Shown here one piece after another: positions 21,630-32,385 of a DNA stretch of 64,000 bases; positions within the stretch are counted from its first letter, which is position 1; every line of letters starts with the position of its first letter. The DNA lies in NCBI GenBank assembly GCA_021234155.1, contig JAJEKV010000031.1, positions 6,522,748-6,586,747 on the forward strand. Reading direction: 5' to 3'. Source of the stretch: Isoetes taiwanensis. Taxonomy: Eukaryota > Streptophyta > Lycopodiopsida > Isoetales > Isoetaceae. The translations under genes were made by a program, and so were the position numbers. The notes beneath the pieces are model-generated. The model had not been told where the DNA came from and ran no database searches. It saw only the letters and a program-made list of their open reading frames with translations.

Positions 21630-23994
21630 TGCTGCCATGCCATGGCAGCATGCAAGAGCCAAGCACATATTTACACTAATCCTCTCAGTTTGATTCACTT
21701 TGCAAGACATTAGGGAAGTGCTTCACTAGCATACATCACAGTTTGAAGAGCAAAGGAAGGACAATTGACTCAAGTCACTCAAGAGATACAAGAGGTCAAA
21801 CAAGCAAAGGAAGTGAAGAGAAGAAGAGAAAGAAGACCCCTTGAAGAGCATTCCATGGTATGTAACCATTTGTGATCTTGGTATATTTGGCATTTTGATC
21901 CCCATCTACTCCACCATCCCAAATACCATTGAACCTTGACTCCTTGCTCATACACCTCCCAAAGTCAAACTTGACCTTGAAAGTTCTTTCTAGTCAAAAT
22001 ACACCTTCATGAAACACCCACTTGCTTCATCATCCAATAGTTGAAGAGAGACTTGACTAAGTCATGATTTTGCTCATGAAGTCAACATCCCATGCAACTT
22101 GAGCAAAAATAAAAAGAGGGTTGCAAAATCCCTAAGGGAAATGCTCAAAATTCAAGCATGCCCAAGGAGATACCTCAAAGTTGCTCCATAAAATTTTTTT
22201 GGCTTCCAAATGAGCATTTGATAAGCCAAGTCCCTCTACACCTCACTTCACACATCGAGTCATCATACCCATCACCATTCTAGCCATTTCATCTCAAACT
22301 CTCATTCAAATCAAAATTCATTTCAAAAACATCAAAAATAGCATCATTGTTGCCACATCACCCTTGACACCTCATCATTCACACACATCATCTCCACATC
22401 ATTCAAAAATTTTGACTAGAGAGAATTTTCAAATTCAAGTGGGCTGACACGTCATCATTCCCATTGGCCACGTCACACCACCTAGCCATGTCATCACTTT
22501 CAAATGCCACTTCATTCACTCCTTAAACTCTTCTTTTTTCCAAATACCAAAGAGCTCTATTGTGAAAAAAGATCCCGAGAATATTATAGGGTACAAAAAA
22601 AGATTCCCCTACAAAAAAAGAATTTTGAGAAAAGGCCTTATTTTAGGCATTATATGTTTTCTAGGGAATCGTGCCATAGGGCTTAAGGGGTGTAAAAAAT
22701 TTTCCTATCTACCCCCCTTAGCCTAATTTCTCCTTCCAGCCAATCTCCCCCTGCCGCGTGGAGCATCCGGCTGTGTGGGGCGGTGGAGGTACCGGAATCC
22801 CACGTGGACACTGCACGCAATAATCGAAAAAGAATGGATTTTTAGCCCTTATATACCTTGTCTCCCAAATTCGATCAGGCCGTGTGGGGTATTGAGCTTG
22901 AACTACAAAAAAAACCTAAATCTGGAAAACGCCAAGATCTGTTCAATCTGGCCAAACAAACCATTAAATCACTACCTAAACTGGCCGAATCATCATGTTT
23001 AATGCCATGAATGCTTAGTGCGAGCTAGAAGACAGAAGATTGGAGGGAAATAATTGAGATCTCAACGGAACAGAACATTCTACAAAAGGGGATTTTCTGC
23101 ACAGAAGACTTTCGAGGGCTTCAAGGCAAAGAAGAAAGATTTGGCTTGAAGAAGGACCGGCTTGATAATCTTGAGCTTGTCTCTGACCTCCTATGTTTAC
23201 CTTTGATCTGGATTGTTGACTCAATACTCCGGATTTTATATGTGTACCTATTTAATCCTGTGCCCAAGACCCCGAGCTTGGGATATTACATTGTATCTTC
23301 TGAGTGACTGATTAAATTGAAAATCCGACCTTTGTAGCAATTTGCTTGAGTTGCCATGTGATTTTTTTCCAAAAAGAGAAAATTGTTATTGGTTGAGTGT
23401 CTAGTGCCTGCACAAATTGTTAGTTGCGTACTGTCTGCCTAAGTTGCAGAGCCAGGCAATGCTAGATACACGCACAGTTCACCTATAGTAAACATTCTCT
23501 CTCGAGTTTATTCTCTTCTCATAGTCTTAGGCAAAAAATTATCAAAAGAAAAAATTAGGTCCCTCCTGGTCAAAGGAAAAAGTTGGCCCTTGGTGTGCAG
23601 ACAAATCTGAGAAAGATAGAGCTGGTAGCTCCAGAAAATTCACCACCAATGTCGAGTTTCAAATTTCAGCTCTCGGTTAGGGATATTGACCAAAAATTGA
23701 CTGGGTCAGTGATCTGATTTCGTCCTACCTAGCCTACCCTGACCTTGTTGAGTTTTTGCAGTTAGATTGTGTCAAGTATTGAGCATCTAGTAGAAAGATA
23801 TCCAGGCCCATAGCTTCATAGATCACATCCTGCAACTTATTTTGTGAGGCAGACTTTTTTATCTTCAGGGAAACTCACTCTTAGTGAACTCTTGAGCATT
23901 TTTTTGGAATCTTTGCACTCAGAGTGGTTGCCTTAAGCAACCTGGAGGTTCTAAACCACTGAGGTTGAAGGTTTTGCCAGGAATACCTTCAACA
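21630..23994 (+). repeat. 5' LTR of the gypsy element
   Basis: Starts TGCTGCCATG and ends CAACA. It is nearly identical to 30009-32380, with differences clustered in a few short patches near 23,290-23,460. The first 21 bases form an inverted repeat around one central base. Frames within it (22504, 22775, 23015) are not genes. Confidence 0.93.
22445..22857 (+). promoter_or_regulatory. LTR promoter: ACGT-core elements and TATA box
   Basis: TGACACGTCATC at 22445-22456 and GGCCACGTCACA at 22467-22478 are bZIP-type ACGT-core sites. A G-box CACGTGG lies at 22801-22807. A TATA box, TTATATACC, is at 22849-22857, about 48 bases after the G-box. The same TATA occurs in the 3' LTR at 31235-31243. The arrangement suggests a bZIP-responsive LTR promoter; transcription itself is inferred. 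Confidence 0.5.
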
Positions 23995-23997
23995 TTT

Positions 23998-24016
23998 TGG
24001 AGGTCCTACCGAGATC
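23998..24016 (+). other. Primer-binding site, Gln-tRNA type
   Basis: TGGAGGTCCTACCGAGATC starts three bases after the LTR. It is complementary to the 3' end of plant tRNA-Gln (acceptor TAGGACC-T-CCA and the T-arm before it). This assignment is from memory of the tRNA sequence. Confidence 0.65.
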
Positions 24017-24037
24017 ACTTTCCTGGAATCTGAACTC

Positions 24038-25243
24038 ATGGCACCCAGAAGAACTAATGAGGCATCAGAGCCTAGTGAAGCACAGGATAATCATGAGGCT
24101 ACTGCAGCACCAACTGTTACCATACAAGCAAATGCAGGTATGCCTTATCAATACTTTGAGCTAAATGTGCCTATTCCAGTTCCTGTCTTTGATCCGAGCA
24201 TGAATGCCAATAATTTCCTCAAAACTTTTGAAGAATACTATCAGGAGTATGGTTACAAAAAAGGCTGTAAGTTCTCTGAATTTAAAAAATGTTTCAAGAA
24301 TGATGAGGTCAGAGCTTGGTTAGAGTATGTTGTGAGTTTAGGCACCGATTCTTGGGAAGAACTGGTTAAAAAATTTTTAGCACGGTTTGGAAGAGTCTTG
24401 GACCCCCAAGATTTAATCTTTGAGTTGCAAACTTTTCGCATCAAACATGGTGAGAGTGTGCACCAATATGTTGAAAGATTCAATCACTATCTTGTCAAGT
24501 GTCAAGTAAATCATGTTCCTAACCACACCCCGCATCTAGTGGCTTCTTTTATCAGGGGATTAAGCAGCAGACCGAGGGTACACAGGAAGCTTTTGAAGAT
24601 CCAAAAACAAGAAGGATTTGATACAATTCACAAGGCTTTCACCAAGGCTACTGAAATTGCAGATATGATGTCTTACTTACCAGATGATGTGCACTTACCA
24701 AATGATCCTTTTTTTCCAGATTATGAGCAAGAGTATATGGGAGCAGAACCTGTACCTGTTTATGCTGTTCAAAAGGAGAAAAAAAGGGTTAAAATGGAAG
24801 ATGAGGATGCTCCCACAGCAGATGTAAGGGCGGAGATTACCAAAGTGTCTGAGGCACTGATTGAGGTAACCAAACAACTTCAAGAGCTGAAAAGCTCAAA
24901 GGTTGAAAAGAAAACTTACCCTCCATGTGTGCATTGCTTTAGAGATACTCATTCTTCGATTAATTGTTGGTATAGGCCATGCCCTAAGTGTGGAAAGAGA
25001 GGTCATTTTGGTAAAGAGTGTCCTGTGTGTGAATTTTGTAAGGCTGTAGGTCATTATGAAGATAGGTGCAGTGTTAAAGAGTATTTTGCCAGACAAGAAA
25101 AGTCTAAAGTTAATGAGCCGAATGCATCTATAAGGTTTGTCTGCGGGGAAATTGAGGAACAAGAGGAGATAATGGTCGCTCACACCGGAAGAATGAATAA
25201 TGCCAAAGGAAAAGAAGCAACACATGAGGAAGCGACATCTTGA
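24038..25243 (+). CDS. gag: gag of the Tat-like gypsy element (401 aa)
   Basis: An intact 401-codon gag. Residues about 55-235 form the capsid-like gag core (NNFLKTFEEYYQEYGYKKGC, RAWLEYVV, WEELVKKFLARFG, ESVHQYVERFNHYL). A charged helical stretch at about 250-292 follows. Then come three consecutive CCHC knuckles at about 297-350: CVHCFRDTHSSINC, CPKCGKRGHFGKEC and CEFCKAVGHYEDRC, each CX2CX4HX4C. Plant gag proteins usually show one or two. The gag frame stops at TGA 25241-25243 but stays open afterwards to about 25429, and protease continues in another frame, so gag and pol are separated by both a stop and a shift. Confidence 0.93.
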   Translation: MAPRRTNEASEPSEAQDNHEATAAPTVTIQANAGMPYQYFELNVPIPVPVFDPSMNANNFLKTFEEYYQEYGYKKGCKFSEFKKCFKNDEVRAWLEYVVSLGTDSWEELVKKFLARFGRVLDPQDLIFELQTFRIKHGESVHQYVERFNHYLVKCQVNHVPNHTPHLVASFIRGLSSRPRVHRKLLKIQKQEGFDTIHKAFTKATEIADMMSYLPDDVHLPNDPFFPDYEQEYMGAEPVPVYAVQKEKKRVKMEDEDAPTADVRAEITKVSEALIEVTKQLQELKSSKVEKKTYPPCVHCFRDTHSSINCWYRPCPKCGKRGHFGKECPVCEFCKAVGHYEDRCSVKEYFARQEKSKVNEPNASIRFVCGEIEEQEEIMVAHTGRMNNAKGKEATHEEATS

Positions 25244-25274
25244 AACATGGGGATCTTGAGCAAGCCGTGGGTCA

Positions 25275-26507
25275 GTGCCTCCTCCTCCCGCCTTCGAAAA
25301 TTTGTCAAGAAAGAAAGAGAGTGTGAGGATTTTGAATTTTTTTTTGAAGAATTCGAAAATTTGTGTAGATTTGCTGACCTTGCTCAAGATAGCCCCTTCT
25401 TACAGAAAAAAGGTTCTCAATCTGACTAAGGAAGATGAATTTGCCCTAACAAACCACATTGAGGAGCACATGCTCACCCAGGATGATCATGATCCTGGAG
25501 CTTTTACTTGTGTAGCCAAAATGGAAGGAAAGATCTTAACTAAAGTTCTGCTAGATGGAGGATCACCCCTGAATGTGATGCCACATCATATTATGAGGCT
25601 GTGTGGTCTAGAAATAGACAAGAAAGCTCCAATGTTCTTAAAATCTTTTTCTAACACGAAAATCAATCCAGTTGGAATAGTTAGCAATGTGCCTATTGAT
25701 GTTGAAGGAATAATGGTTGCAGCTAACTTTGTTGTGGTTGCTTTCGAAGGAATAGGGGACAAATCAGATATTTACGACCTGCTCTTGGGCAAAAAATGGC
25801 TTTCTACAGTTGATGCTAGGCCTGTGTGGTCAAAAGGTGAATGCACTATTTCAAATGGCAAGAAAAAGGTAACATTGTACAACAAGTTAGGAGAATTTGA
25901 AAATATGAATTTCATTGAAGAAGAAATGCTGTTGTCACATCCGTGTGGAGAGTTTGAGCTGAATGCAGTAGAGTTGGAACCTGACATGAAAATTCCTAAA
26001 GAGTTAACTTCAGCCAAAGCAGGTAATTTTGCTTATTTGTGGTTTGATGGTGGTGTCTCCAAAAGGCTTAATGTGGCATCTTCTGCGGCTATTCTTAAGG
26101 ATGCCTCCAATAGGCTGTTGGCTAAAGTAGGAAGAATTTATCCAAATGTCACTTCTAATATGGCAGAGTACAAGGCATTAATTGCAGGTCTTCAAGAGGC
26201 AAGAAATCTAAACATCAGTGATGTTATCATCTTTGGAGATTCTCAGCTTGTCTGCAGGCAAATATCAGGAGAGTATCAGGCCAAGAGTGAAGACATGATG
26301 CAGCTTAGAGATCAAGCTATGCTGGAACTAAGAAATTTTAAAACCTGGGAGCTTTGCCATGTGCCAAGGGAGCAAAATTGTGAAGCAGATTCACTATGCA
26401 AAAGTGTGCTATTGGAACACTTAGCTGAGGGAGCAATTCAAGAAGATGAGCTTGAAAAGAAAGATCTCAACAACAACTGTACCCTATCCCGTAATCAATG
26501 CAAGTGA
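25275..26507 (+). CDS. Protease and upstream RNase H of the gypsy pol
   Basis: Codes for the aspartic protease (LLDGGSPLNVMP near residue 95, flap and IYDLLLGKKWL later). Then at about residues 250-378 comes a type I RNase H of cellular plant type: YLWFDGGVSKR (first Asp), NMAEYKALIAGL (Glu), IIFGDSQLV (Asp) and REQNCEADSL (final Asp). All four catalytic positions are present. The frame ends at 26507 and RT is open in another frame from about 26446, so a one-base shift lies near 26,460. In this element the acquired RNase H sits between protease and RT. Confidence 0.88.
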   Translation: MPPPPAFENLSRKKESVRILNFFLKNSKICVDLLTLLKIAPSYRKKVLNLTKEDEFALTNHIEEHMLTQDDHDPGAFTCVAKMEGKILTKVLLDGGSPLNVMPHHIMRLCGLEIDKKAPMFLKSFSNTKINPVGIVSNVPIDVEGIMVAANFVVVAFEGIGDKSDIYDLLLGKKWLSTVDARPVWSKGECTISNGKKKVTLYNKLGEFENMNFIEEEMLLSHPCGEFELNAVELEPDMKIPKELTSAKAGNFAYLWFDGGVSKRLNVASSAAILKDASNRLLAKVGRIYPNVTSNMAEYKALIAGLQEARNLNISDVIIFGDSQLVCRQISGEYQAKSEDMMQLRDQAMLELRNFKTWELCHVPREQNCEADSLCKSVLLEHLAEGAIQEDELEKKDLNNNCTLSRNQCK

Positions 26508-28362
26508 AGACAAACAGGTAAAGGAGATCAAGGTAAACAAAAAGGGTCTAGATAGGGTATTGTATGTTGGTGATTTGTTTAAAGAGGAAGACAATACCTT
26601 TGTTACTGAATTCTTTGATGATTGGAAGGATATCTTTGCTTGGGATTATGATGAGTTGGTTGGTGTTGATAAAAAGATTTGTGAGTTTGAAATCAAGATC
26701 AAGGAAGGTATGAAACCTGTTATACAAAAACTAAGAAGGATTAATGCTTCCTTATTAGGTTTAATTAAGGATGAGTTATACAAAATGAAAGATGCAGGTG
26801 TGATTGCAGAAATTGTAAATCCTGAGTGGCTATCTTGCATTGTTCCTGTTGAGAAGAAAAATAAAACTATCAGAATCTGCATAGATTATAGAGATCTAAA
26901 CAAAGCCACTATCAAAGATTGCTATCCATTGCCATTCCTGGAAGAAGTACTACATGCTGTGGCAGGGAAGGAAATTTACTCATTCTTAGATGGCTTTTCA
27001 GGTTTTAACCAAATAAGCATCAAGGAAAGTGATCAGCCAAAAACCTCATTCATTACACCTTGGGGAACATTTGCCATGAAAAGAATGCCATTTGGATTGA
27101 TGAATGCATCTGCAACATTCCAAAGAGCCATGGATACAATTTTCAAAGAAATGCCTGCCAATACTTTTCGTGTATTTCTAGATGACCTTTGTTTGGGAAC
27201 TTCTCTGGAAAAACATTTTGGTATGCTAACCTTGCTGTTTGATTTGTGTAGAAAAGGAGGAGTAAGTCTGAACCCCCAAAAGTGTATTTTTTTATCCTCT
27301 AAGGGAGAATTGCTTGGGCATGTAGTATCTACAGCAGGAATTCAAATATCTGAAAGTAAGGTTGAAGCCCTAAGGAAATTAGCACCTCCAAAAACTCTCA
27401 AGCAGGTTAAAAGCTTCATGGGGATGACCAGCTTCTTGAGAATGTATGTCCCTCATTTTTCCCACACTATGAGCCCAATTTCTAACCTCACAAAGGTTGG
27501 GAAATTCTCCAAAAGTGAAAGCAAACATATCCTGGTAGATTGGGATGAGCAGTGCCAAGACTCTTTTGACAAGATCATTGAGGCCATTTGCAAGTCTATC
27601 TTACTTAAACCCCCTGATCTAGAGAAGCCCTTCAAAGCATATATCAGTGTCACAAAGAAGGCAATTGGTTTGGCACTGCTGCAAGAGGACCATGTGATTG
27701 CTTTTGCAAGCAAAATGTGGTCAGATACTGAATTGAGATATCCCAGATTGGAGAAAAGTGCAGCAGCCTTGATGTTCTTAATAGAGAGACAAGGACATCT
27801 TCTTCAGAACAATCAGGTGCAAGTGTTCATGAGACAAAATCCTTTCTCACTCCTCTTTGCAAAAAAACAACCAAAAGCCAAATTGTGCAGGTGGGCCTGT
27901 AAAATCCAAGCTTATGATATTACTATGAAGGTGGTAAAATTGATCGAGAACCCCAGCTCCTATCTTCCACATGTGTTGTTTGAGCATGAAGATCAAGATG
28001 ATTTGTGTAGTAATGACAATCTAACAAACTTGATTTCTTTTGATGCAGAAAATATTAACTGGCAGTTTGACATCAGAAACTATCTTCAGAGCAATGAGTT
28101 GCCCAAGAATTTGAGTGGCAGTCAAGAAAGAAGATTCAAAGACAAGTGCAAAAAGTTCAGGCTAATTGAAGGGATCCTATGCAAAGTTGACAATGAAGGA
28201 GTCCTGTTGAGATGTGTGGATGAAGGCGAGGCCAAAATGATAATTGAAGCATGTCATGAGGGAGTTTGTGGAGGACACTTTGCAGCAAAGATACAAACCG
28301 CAAAAAAGATCCTAAGGTCGCTACTTTTGGCCCACTTTTTAAGGATTGTTATGAGACTATAA
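26446..28362 (+). CDS. Reverse transcriptase and degenerate RNase H of the gypsy pol
   Basis: RT occupies about residues 75-345: IRICIDYRDLNKATIKDCYP, FLDGFSGFNQI, TSFITPWGTFAMKRMPFGLM and catalytic RVFLDDLCLG (the xDD motif). The following gypsy RNase H (about 375-480) has lost catalytic acids. The first Asp position reads KAYISVTKKAIG and the third reads VFMRQNPF where an Asp-His pair is usual, while LEKSAAALMF keeps the Glu. The C-terminus enters the integrase zinc-binding domain (ACHEGVCGGHFAAKIQTAKK) and then shifts frame at about 28,315. Loss of the native RNase H site fits replacement by the upstream copy. Confidence 0.92.
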   Translation: MSLKRKISTTTVPYPVINASEDKQVKEIKVNKKGLDRVLYVGDLFKEEDNTFVTEFFDDWKDIFAWDYDELVGVDKKICEFEIKIKEGMKPVIQKLRRINASLLGLIKDELYKMKDAGVIAEIVNPEWLSCIVPVEKKNKTIRICIDYRDLNKATIKDCYPLPFLEEVLHAVAGKEIYSFLDGFSGFNQISIKESDQPKTSFITPWGTFAMKRMPFGLMNASATFQRAMDTIFKEMPANTFRVFLDDLCLGTSLEKHFGMLTLLFDLCRKGGVSLNPQKCIFLSSKGELLGHVVSTAGIQISESKVEALRKLAPPKTLKQVKSFMGMTSFLRMYVPHFSHTMSPISNLTKVGKFSKSESKHILVDWDEQCQDSFDKIIEAICKSILLKPPDLEKPFKAYISVTKKAIGLALLQEDHVIAFASKMWSDTELRYPRLEKSAAALMFLIERQGHLLQNNQVQVFMRQNPFSLLFAKKQPKAKLCRWACKIQAYDITMKVVKLIENPSSYLPHVLFEHEDQDDLCSNDNLTNLISFDAENINWQFDIRNYLQSNELPKNLSGSQERRFKDKCKKFRLIEGILCKVDNEGVLLRCVDEGEAKMIIEACHEGVCGGHFAAKIQTAKKILRSLLLAHFLRIVMRL

Positions 28363-28375
28363 AATGCTGCCATAA

Positions 28376-29334
28376 ATGTCGATCTTTGGGAAAAAAGACC
28401 TTGCGACCACCGCCCCGGCTGCCATAACTTCCCCTGGACCTTTCCAAATGTGGGGGTTGGATTTTATAGGCCCCATAGACCCACCTTCTTCAGCTCAACA
28501 TCAGTTTATATTAGTTGCCACTGATTACTTTACCAAATGGGCAGAGGCAATTCCTTTGAGAGAAGCCAATGCTCAAGCCAATCGCAAGATTTCTCGCATG
28601 AAAATATTTGTGCCGTTTGGCATTCCTTTCAAAATAGTTTCCTCGACAGGCGCCGGTTCATCAACCATACAATTGCATTACTACTAGCCACCTTGAAAGT
28701 CAAGCACACCAAAAGTTCATCCTATTACCCTCAGGGAAATGGCCAAGCAGAATCAACTAACAAGACTCTCAAATCTATCCTCAAAAAAACCATCAATGTT
28801 TCAAAAAAGGATTGGCACCTAAAACTCCATGATGCACTCTGGGCATATAGAACTACCATCAAAGTTGCCACAAAACACACTCCTTTCAGTTTGGTATATG
28901 GGATAGAGTCAGTGCTGCCTATAGAATTAGAGCTTCCATCACTCAGACTGGCTTATCAGATTAATTTGGAGATGGATGAGGCTCTAAAGGACAGATTTGT
29001 AAGATTGATACAGCTTGAGGAGCATAGATATGAGGCTGAGAATGCAGTAATGAGAAAAAAAGCTAAAGATATTGCAGCCTTCAAAGCAGCACACAAATTG
29101 CAGGGAATCTTGAAAACAGGAGAATTAGTGTTGAAGTGGAACAAGGCAAGGGAAGACATAGCATCCAAATTTGAGAATCTTTGGGAGGGACCATTTGAAG
29201 TGATAGGGACAGCTGGCAAGGATTCATATTGGCTGAAAGATATTACTGATGGCAGAGAATTGATGAACCCTATCAACATTGTGCACCTAAAAAGGTATTG
29301 GCAACAACATGTTGCCCTTGCTCTGTTCAACTGA
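28376..29334 (+). pseudogene. Integrase of the gypsy element, frame-broken
   Basis: The HHCC domain ends at CCHKCRSLGKK. The catalytic core starts with MWGLDFIGPIDPP (first Asp). The frame then breaks at about 28,540-28,650, around the second catalytic Asp, where the expected DNG-type motif is not readable in the first frame. The second frame holds SSYYPQGNGQAESTNKTLKS (catalytic Glu) and LKLHDALWAYRTTIK, with the C-terminal region EGPFEVIGTAGKDSYWLKD and HLKRYW. No chromodomain is seen. As written, integrase would not be functional. Confidence 0.88.
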
Positions 29335-30008
29335 GATCTTTATGGTAAGATGTAGCTAGGTTTAGTTAATGCATAGGGTAAAAGCAAATCAATTAAGCCT
29401 ATTTTAGTAAGTCTAGTTCTGCCTTGAAGTTGTTATTCGTGTACTAATGAGTTTCGAAGTTTTGCAAGTACTAAAGGGCTATGCGATTGTGATCAACCGA
29501 GGGAGTGAATTAATCTCGATCATAGTTCCATGCGGGTGCATCCGAACATGTCATTCACACATCTCTTCCACTTTGCATCATATTATTCTTCATCATCCGA
29601 AGTTCTTTGTCATTGCCTCCACACCGACAACTCATTCAAACTAACAAGCTTTATCTTCACATGCGGTGCATCCTTATGTTTGCCTCCATCTCTCACCCGA
29701 TCAAGAGTTGACCTCATTACATCGTAAAACTCATACATTTTCATAAATGTCCCAAAGTCTGCTTGTCATTCCACCATCATGCGACTTCTCATAACTAAAG
29801 AGATTTATTTTCCATGCGGGTTCATCCGAAGGTAACATCATATGTACATTCATAATACCAAATCTGTCACCTTCAAATCCATATGCGAGGTCATATGAGT
29901 TGCCAACCATACTCTCACATTGGCAACCGGGCCGAGCTATGTCAAGAGTTACCAAACAGGATGGTCAAAGGGGCTGGTAGACCAGCCTTCTCTTTTAGTT
30001 TGGCATAA
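29335..30008 (+). other. 3' untranslated region of the gypsy element
   Basis: No gene. A purine tract CAAAGGGGCTGG lies near 29,965-29,976, about 35 bases upstream of where the 3' LTR becomes alignable, not directly adjacent as usual. Confidence 0.6.
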
Positions 30009-32380
30009 TCTTTGCCATGCCATGGCAAAGCATGCAAGAGCCAAGCACATATTTACACTAATCCTCTCGGTTTGATTCACTTTGCAAGACATTAGGGAAG
30101 TGCTTCACTAGCATACATCACACAGGTTTGAAGAGCAAAGGAAGGACAATTGACTCAAGTCACTCAAGAGATACAAGAGGTCAAACAAGCAAAGGAAGTG
30201 AAGAGAAGAAGAGAAAGAAGACCCTTGAAGAGCATTCCATGGTATGTAACCATTTGTGATCTTGGTATATTTGGCATTTTGATCCCCATCTACTCCACCA
30301 TCCCAAATACCATTGAACCTTGACTCCTTGCTCATACACCTCCCAAAGTCAAACTTGACCTTGAAAGTTCTTTCTAGTCAAAATACACCTTCATGAAACA
30401 CCCACTTGCTTCATCATCCAATAGTTGAAGAGAGACTTGACTAAGTCATGATTTTGCTCATGAAGTCAACATCCCATGCAACTTGAGCAAAAATAAAAAG
30501 AGGGTTGCAAAATCCCTAAGGGAAATGCTCAAAATTCAAGCATGCCCAAGGAGATACCTCAAAGTTGCTCCATAAAATTTTTTGGCTTCCAAATGAGCAT
30601 TTGATAAGCCAAGTCCCTCTACACCTCACTTCACACATCGAGTCATCATACCCATCACCATTCTAGCCATTTCATCTCAAACTCTCATTCAAATCAAAAT
30701 TCATTTCAAAAACATCAAAAATAGCATCATTGTTGCCACATCACCCTTGACACCTCATCATTCACACACATCATCTCCACATCATTCAAAAATTTTGACT
30801 AGAGAGAATTTTCAAATTCAAGTGGGCTGACACGTCATCATTCCCATTGGCCACGTCACACCACCTAGCCATGTCATCACTTTCAAATGCCACTTCATTC
30901 ACTCCTTAAACTCTTCTTTTTTCCAAATACCAAAGAGCTCTATTGTGAAAAAAGGATCCCAGAATATTATAGGGTACAAAAAAAGATTCCCCTACAAAAA
31001 AAGAATTTTGAGAAAAGGCCTTATTTTAGGCATTATATATGTTTTCTAGGGAATCGTGCCATAGGGCTTAAGGGGTGTAAAAAATTTTCCTATCTACCCC
31101 CCCCTTAGCCTAATTTCTCCTTCCAGCCAATCTCCCCCTGCCGTGTGGAGCATCCGGGCGTGTGGGGCGGTGGAGGTACCGAATCCCACGTGGACACTGC
31201 ACGCAATAATCAGAAAGAATGGATTTTTTAGCCCTTATATACCTTGTCTCCCAAATTCGATCAGGCCTGTGGGATATTGAGCTTCGAACTACAAAAAAAA
31301 CCTAAATCTGGAAAACGCCAAGATCTGTTCAATCTGGCCAAACAAACCATTAAATCACTACCTAAACTGGCCGAATCATCATGTTTAATGCCATGAATGC
31401 TTAGTGCGAGCTAGAAGACAGAAGATTGGAGGGAAATAATTGAGATCTCAACGGAACAGAACATTCTACAAAAGGGGATTTTCTGCACAGAAGACTTTCG
31501 AGGGCTTCAAGGCAAAGAAGAAAGATTTGGCTTGAAGAAGGACCGGCTTGATAATCTTGAGCTTGTCTCTGACCTCCTATGTTTACCTTTGATCTGGATT
31601 GTTGACTCAATACTCCGGATTTTATATGTGTACCTATTTAATCCTCGTGCCCAAGACCCCAGCTTGGGATATTACATTGTATCTTCTCGAAAGGATTAAA
31701 TTGAAAATCCGACCTTTGTAGCAATTTGCTTGAGTTGCCATGTGATTTTTTTTCCAAAAAGAAAAATTGTTATTGGTTGAGTGTCTAGTGCCCGCACAAA
31801 TTGTTAGTTAACGTCTTTCACTTCCTAAGTTGCGAGCCGGGCAATGCTAGATACACGCATACGTTCACCTATAGTAAACATTCTCTCTCGAGTTTATTCT
31901 CTTCTCATAGTCTTAGGCAAAAAATTATCAAAAGAAAAAATTAGGTCCCTCCTGGTCAAAGGAAAAAGTTGGCCCTTGGTGTGCAGACAAATCTGAGAAA
32001 GATAGAGCTGGTAGCTCCAGAAAATTCACCACCAATGTCGAGTTTCAAATTTCAGCTCTCGGTTAGGGATATTGACCAAAAATTGACTGGGTCAGTGATC
32101 TGATTTCGTCCTACCTAGCCTACCCTGACCTTGTTGAGTTTTTGCAGTTAGATTGTGTCAAGTATTGAGCATCTAGTAGAAAGATATCCAGGCCCATAGC
32201 TTCATAGATCACATCCTGCAACTTATTTTGTGAGGCAGACTTTTTTATCTTCAGGGAAACTCACTCTTAGTGAACTCTTGAGCATTTTTCTGGAATCTTT
32301 GCACTCAGAGTGGTTGCCTTAAGCAACCTGGAGGTTCTAAACCACTGAGGTTGAAGGTTTTGCCAGGAATACCTTCAACA
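30009..32380 (+). repeat. 3' LTR of the gypsy element
   Basis: Aligns with the 5' LTR from TGCCATGCCATGGCA onward and ends CAACA, followed by GAGGG. Its start reads CTTTGCCATGCC...GGCAAAG, a different but again self-complementary end. TATA is at 31235-31243 and a G-box CACGTGG at 31187-31193. Confidence 0.93.
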
Positions 32381-32385
32381 GAGGG

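Larger units (their letters stand above)
21630..32380 (+). mobile_element. Ty3/gypsy LTR retrotransposon, Tat-like, with RNase H before RT
   Basis: A 10.75-kb element with 2.36-kb LTRs, flanked by GAGGG at 21625-21629 and 32381-32385 (a 5-bp target duplication). Domain order on the plus strand is gag with three zinc knuckles, protease, a plant-type RNase H, RT, a degenerate gypsy RNase H, then integrase. Tat elements also have two RNase H domains, but in the published Tat layout the acquired one follows the native one. RT and protease motifs (DGGS, ITPWGTF, MPFGLMNASATFQRAM) place it near the Tat/Athila side of the plant gypsy tree. Frame breaks separate gag, protease-RNase H, RT and integrase, so this copy is probably dead. 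Confidence 0.93.

Noticed and set aside
22504-23224. Frames in the gypsy LTR, repeated near 30,887-31,610
   Set aside because: Same sequence in both LTRs, non-coding by position and composition.
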